From positions 6,805,001 through 6,869,000 of the forward strand of contig CP128386.1 in NCBI GenBank assembly GCA_030345135.1: a stretch of 64,000 nt of DNA. Direction: 5' to 3'. This stretch comes from Chitinophagaceae bacterium DXS. GTDB lineage: Bacteria; Bacteroidota; Bacteroidia; Chitinophagales; Chitinophagaceae. The position numbers and the translations under genes were made by a program. The notes beneath the pieces are model-generated. The model made no database searches. It saw only the letters and a program-made list of their open reading frames with translations, and had not been told where the DNA came from. Shown one piece after another: positions 60,102 to 64,000 of the stretch; within the stretch, counting starts at the first letter, position 1; every line of letters starts with the position of its first letter.

Positions 60102-63100
60102 ATGAGCAGAAATCATTCCCCACACCATCCGGTCACGTACCAGCTGATGAAATTCATTTTTTATTGTTGCGTGTTGCTGGCAACAACACATGAAGCAATT
60201 GCACAAAAAGATGCGGAGATGCATGTATCCATCCATTTTAATGATGCTTCTTACCGCCAGGTTTTCCAGTCTATTAAAAAACAAACCGGTTATGTTTTCT
60301 TTTACAGCAACCAACTGCTGAATGATAAAGAAAGACTGACCGTGAATTTTCAGAATGCAAAACTGAAAGAGGTCCTGGATTATTTGTTCCGGGAGAAGCC
60401 CATTACTTACCAGTTCAACGGACAAAAAATTCTGCTGAGCGAAAAGAAAGCTGAACCCACCAAATCAGCAGAAGCATCGATAACACCCCCGCCGGTGCAG
60501 GAAGTTATGGCCGAAATAAAAGGGCAGGTGATGGATGTAGATGGAAATCCCTTATCCGGCGTAGCAGTAATGCTTAAAAGTGATCCTGGCAAAGGCGTGA
60601 TGACGGATGACCTGGGCATCTTCGTTATCCAGGGCAGGGCCGGAGAGACGCTGAGTGTATCTATGGTGGGTATGAACACGCAGGATGTGCTTGTACCACA
60701 TCGCGGTGTTTTAAAAGTTACGTTAACTGCCAAGCAGGATGTAATGAAAGATGTGGTAGTTACATCCTACGGCAAACAAACCAAGATCACCGTTACCGGC
60801 GCTGTAGCGTCTGTAAATATGACTGACATGCAAACGCCTGTGCCCAACCTTACCAACGCGCTTGCAGGCAAAGTAGCCGGTATTATTTCCGTACAATCGA
60901 GCGGCGAACCTGGTTATGATAATTCCACTTTCACCATCCGGGGTATTGGCAGTTTTACCGGCAACAATTCTCCGCTCATTATTGTAGATGGTGTGCAGCG
61001 TGACGATGTGAATGGTTCCTACGGCGGCGCATACAATAACATAGACCCGGAGGACGTAGCCAGCATATCTTTATTAAAAGATGCCTCCTCTACGGCGATG
61101 TATGGAGCCAAAGGTGCCAATGGCGTATTGATTATTACCACCAAAAGAGGTGTTGCCGGCAAAGCCAGGATCTCATTAAAAGCGGAAACAGGGGCAACAG
61201 GCTTTGCCAAAAAACCTGAGATGCTGGACGGCATAAGCTATATGCAGTTATATAATGAGGCGCGTAAAAACATGGGTCTTACTGAAACCTATTCACAGGA
61301 TCAGATCCAAAAAACAGCAAGTGGCCTGGACCCTTACATCTATCCCAATGTAAGCTGGATGGACCAGGTGTACAAGGATTATTCACCGCTTACCAATATC
61401 AACCTGAATGTAACCGGTGGCGGAGAAAACGTACGCTACTTTGTATCCGGTTCGTATTATAGTCAGAAAGGTCCTTATAACGTACGTACATTAAATGATT
61501 ACAACCCTAATCTCTCTTTTAAGCGGTATGACTTCAGAACAAATCTCGACGTGAACATAACCCGTACTACGTTAATGCAATTGAACCTGGATGCGATGCT
61601 GGTAGATCAGCAGTTTCCGGGTATTTCTGCGGGCAATCTCTGGTACCTCACTTTTGCTACAACACCGGTAGGCTTTCCTCCACAATACCCCGATGGAAAA
61701 TGGGCAGGGCCAAACGATGGCGCCAATCCATTAAACGAAGTTCAGAACAATGGTTATGCCAGGGAATTTCATCCTACGGTACAATCTGTATTTACTGTTA
61801 CACAAAAGCTGGATGCATTAACAAAAGGTCTTTCAGCTTACGGGCGTTTTTCTTTTGATAGTTATGGTGAGTTTGATAACCGCCGTACAGGTGTGAGCGA
61901 TCTGTATTTAGCAACAGGGCGGGATGAGAATGGTAACCTGATCTATACACAAAACAGGATCGGCCAGGAATTTTTGGGTTATTCCCAAAGCTCCACCGGC
62001 GATCGTACCATGTACCTGGAAGCCAACATTAACTACGACAGAACATTTGGACCGCACCGTTTTGGTGGCATGGTGCTTTACAATATGCGCAACCATTTAA
62101 TCAGCACTGCCGGAGATGCGATTAGTTCCATCCCTTATAAAAACCAAAGCATTGCCGGACGCATCAACTATGGTTACATGGATAAATACCTGCTGGAGGT
62201 AAATGCCGGTTATACAGGATCAGAAAACTTTGAAGCTGGTAAAAGGTTTGGCTTCTTCCCTTCTGTATCTACCGGTTGGGTAGTATCTAAAGAAGATTTT
62301 TTTAAAGGAATGTCGTCTACGGTGTCCCTGCTAAAACTCCGGGGCTCTTATGGTATTGTGGGTAACGATAACATCGGCGGTACCAATACGCGATTCCCTT
62401 ATTTAACCCAGATAGGTGACGGATCGCATACCGGCTTTGGATTAAATGGTGGTTATGCGGGTGGGATTACTGAAAAAATTATCGGCATCCAGGATCTTAC
62501 CTGGGAACGTTCTTACAAAACGGATATAGGTATTGAGATTGGCCTGTTTAAAAAACTCAACATCATAGCTGATTATTTTGTAGATCATCGTAAGGATATA
62601 TTGGTAGAACGAAAAACCGTATCGGGTATAGCCGGATACAACGGCTCCCAGGTATATGCCAACTTAGGCGAAGCGAGGAACAGGGGTGTGGACGGCAATA
62701 TTGAGTACAATGACCAGTTTGGTAAAGTAGGATTGCGCCTGTTTGGCAACTTTACTTATGCTGTAAACAAGATCATCTTCCAGGATGAGCCGCAAAGAAA
62801 ATATGCTTACCAGAGCGGCACCGGCCACATGTTTGGTGAGTTTACGGGATATAACGCCAATGGATTATTTGCAGATCAGAACGACATCAATAAAAGTCCT
62901 GTTCAACAGTTTGGGACCGTTGCGCCAGGTGATGTGCGCTATAAAGACATGAATGGAGATAACATCGTTGATGCAAGCGATTGGAGCTATCTTGGTAAAT
63001 CATTCTTTCCCAAATGGCAATATGGTACCGGCTTTACCGTCAGCTATCACGGCTTTGATGTATCTGCATTGTTCCAGGGGATCTCAGATGTGGGGATCAT

Positions 63101-63530
63101 GGCTAACGGAAATTACATCAGCAGCGGCTATGGTGTGCCCGGCGTGGGTGTGATTCCTTTTTCAGGCCTCGGACGATACCCCAATAACTCCTTAACAATT
63201 ATCAAAGACAGGTGGACGGAAGATAACCCCAGGCAGAATGCAGCCTATCCACGGCTCACAATAGCGAGCACACAGGACAATAATTATCTCAACAGTTCCT
63301 GGTGGCTGAAAGACGGTTCTTACATCCGTTTGAAGCAGGTTTCAGTGGGATATAATTTTTCCTCAGCCAAAATGAAAAGAGCAGGGTTCAACTCCCTGTA
63401 TGTTTATCTCTCCGGTCAGAACCTGCTCACTTTCTCCAAATTTAAATTATGGGATCCGGAGCTGGGTTCCAATGGAGCCAAGTATCCGATTACGCGTATG
63501 GCCACATTTGGAATAAGGGCACTGTTTTAA
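60102..63530 (+). CDS. SusC/RagA TonB-dependent transporter with STN signalling domain
   Basis: A 1142-residue outer-membrane receptor. After a signal peptide (hydrophobic about 16-34) come an STN domain (about 42-115, VFQSIKKQTGYVFFYSNQLL), a carboxypeptidase-regulatory-like domain (about 140-210, IKGQVMDVDGNPLSGVAV), a plug (NALAGKVAGIISVQSSGEPG, LIIVDGVQRDD, SISLLKDASSTAMYGAKGANGVLIITTKRG) and a 22-strand barrel ending FGIRALF. The STN domain marks it as a transducer for the sigma/FecR pair upstream. The glycan is not readable. Confidence 0.97.
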   Translation: MSRNHSPHHPVTYQLMKFIFYCCVLLATTHEAIAQKDAEMHVSIHFNDASYRQVFQSIKKQTGYVFFYSNQLLNDKERLTVNFQNAKLKEVLDYLFREKPITYQFNGQKILLSEKKAEPTKSAEASITPPPVQEVMAEIKGQVMDVDGNPLSGVAVMLKSDPGKGVMTDDLGIFVIQGRAGETLSVSMVGMNTQDVLVPHRGVLKVTLTAKQDVMKDVVVTSYGKQTKITVTGAVASVNMTDMQTPVPNLTNALAGKVAGIISVQSSGEPGYDNSTFTIRGIGSFTGNNSPLIIVDGVQRDDVNGSYGGAYNNIDPEDVASISLLKDASSTAMYGAKGANGVLIITTKRGVAGKARISLKAETGATGFAKKPEMLDGISYMQLYNEARKNMGLTETYSQDQIQKTASGLDPYIYPNVSWMDQVYKDYSPLTNINLNVTGGGENVRYFVSGSYYSQKGPYNVRTLNDYNPNLSFKRYDFRTNLDVNITRTTLMQLNLDAMLVDQQFPGISAGNLWYLTFATTPVGFPPQYPDGKWAGPNDGANPLNEVQNNGYAREFHPTVQSVFTVTQKLDALTKGLSAYGRFSFDSYGEFDNRRTGVSDLYLATGRDENGNLIYTQNRIGQEFLGYSQSSTGDRTMYLEANINYDRTFGPHRFGGMVLYNMRNHLISTAGDAISSIPYKNQSIAGRINYGYMDKYLLEVNAGYTGSENFEAGKRFGFFPSVSTGWVVSKEDFFKGMSSTVSLLKLRGSYGIVGNDNIGGTNTRFPYLTQIGDGSHTGFGLNGGYAGGITEKIIGIQDLTWERSYKTDIGIEIGLFKKLNIIADYFVDHRKDILVERKTVSGIAGYNGSQVYANLGEARNRGVDGNIEYNDQFGKVGLRLFGNFTYAVNKIIFQDEPQRKYAYQSGTGHMFGEFTGYNANGLFADQNDINKSPVQQFGTVAPGDVRYKDMNGDNIVDASDWSYLGKSFFPKWQYGTGFTVSYHGFDVSALFQGISDVGIMANGNYISSGYGVPGVGVIPFSGLGRYPNNSLTIIKDRWTEDNPRQNAAYPRLTIASTQDNNYLNSSWWLKDGSYIRLKQVSVGYNFSSAKMKRAGFNSLYVYLSGQNLLTFSKFKLWDPELGSNGAKYPITRMATFGIRALF

Positions 63531-63551
63531 ACCATCACTAATTCTATTACA

Positions 63552-64000
63552 ATGAACAAGTTTTTTTCATACAGCTTCCTGGTTTGTTGCACCGTTTTTA
63601 TATTAAGCGGTTGTAAAAAATATCTCGACGAACAACCGGATAACCTTTTAACATCCGAGCTGATCTGGGAAAAAAGATCAACGACGGAATCTTATCTCAA
63701 CCAGGTATACAGCCACGTAATATTGCAACCGGATGATTATACCGTGCTTGGCGCCAGCGATGAAACGGTGTGTAGTTTACCGGGTGTTTCTGTTCGCAAA
63801 ATGGTAGTAGGTAACTGGAGCGCACAAAGTGATTTCTGGAATTACTGGCCGGGTTATTATGCGGGCATTCGTCAATCTATCGTATTTGAAGAGAATATTG
63901 ATAAAGTACCTTCCTCTGAATTAAGCAATGAGTTAAAAAGCCAGTATAAAGCCGAGGACCTTTTTTTAAGAGGCTGGTTTTACTGGAGATTGTTGCGCCA
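63552..64000 (+). CDS. SusD/RagB-family lipoprotein, 3'-partial
   Basis: The frame is open to the window end (149 codons seen). It begins with a lipoprotein signal (MNKFFSYSFLVCCTVFILSGC), then KKYLDEQPDNLLTS, the usual SusD start, and later QYKAEDLFLRGWFYWRLLR, matching the conserved helical block. It starts 21 bp after the susC-like gene and forms the surface glycan-binding partner of that transporter. Confidence 0.94.
   Translation, partial: MNKFFSYSFLVCCTVFILSGCKKYLDEQPDNLLTSELIWEKRSTTESYLNQVYSHVILQPDDYTVLGASDETVCSLPGVSVRKMVVGNWSAQSDFWNYWPGYYAGIRQSIVFEENIDKVPSSELSNELKSQYKAEDLFLRGWFYWRLLR

Overview
The window is a contig interior from a member of the Bacteroidota, most likely Chitinophagaceae; the genus cannot be read from the sequence. 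Supporting signs are a SusC/SusD pair behind an ECF sigma/FecR pair, an arginine cluster with the SOTCase-type carbamoyltransferase of Bacteroidota, a three-subunit succinate dehydrogenase, matches to the Bacteroidota -7 promoter element TAnnTTTG, and lipoprotein-rich glycan-degrading genes. Both ends cut genes: a giant NRPS at the left and a SusD lipoprotein at the right.

Layout. 3-12359: the 3' part of a non-ribosomal peptide synthetase of more than 4,100 residues, with two embedded methyltransferases and three complete A domains that look Pro-like, Thr and Asn-like. Its last module stops before a carrier domain. 12990-23875: an arginine biosynthesis cluster (GNAT, argG, cupin, APH-like kinase, argC, four-helix-bundle gene, argD, argF', argB, argE, argH), probably using N-succinyl intermediates. 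23869-31035, minus strand: a PAS-HisKA protein without an ATPase domain, a small membrane protein, sdhB-sdhA-sdhC, a porin and a GH16 glucanase. 31164-36878: an inactive-type M16 peptidase, a small membrane protein, a GH63-like glycosidase and a sensor kinase. 37643-39123: an Rrf2 Fe-S regulator and a di-iron Fe-S repair protein sharing an operator-like dyad. 39451-43039, minus: two tandem lipoprotein esterases, a 2-oxoacid:ferredoxin oxidoreductase beta subunit and an AhpD-like protein. 43746-46773: gnd-zwf (oxidative pentose phosphate). 47383-53950, minus: a GH2 glycosidase, then a HAD-GT20 fusion next to gpsA that looks like a glucosylglycerol (or trehalose) synthesis pair. 54506-57485: tRNA-Lys, a decayed HxlR gene, an intact HxlR regulator divergent from azoR-doxX-pirin. 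58189-64000: sigma, FecR, SusC (with STN domain) and SusD, the start of a polysaccharide utilisation locus.

The most unusual content is between the genes. Nearly every spacer is filled with short iterated words, a different word family per spacer (ACGT-type, TACGAAG, GTAAGACGT, TTTTGACTTTT, GTGAATAGTGAA, GATGTACGATGT). These are often arranged as two arrays in opposite orientation and often begin at or include the stop codon of the preceding gene. A 22-31 bp oriented imperfect palindrome (CCTGCCCG...CAGGCGGG) occurs about ten times, only in spacers. In several cases it sits at the same phase of a word array, and one array carries both an occupied and an empty site. This looks like a mobile REP-like hairpin nested in word arrays and is the best candidate here for an undescribed system.

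Limits: all functions are from reading sequence motifs; no database search or structure prediction was run. A-domain specificities, the succinyl versus acetyl choice in the arginine pathway, and glucosylglycerol versus trehalose are inferences.
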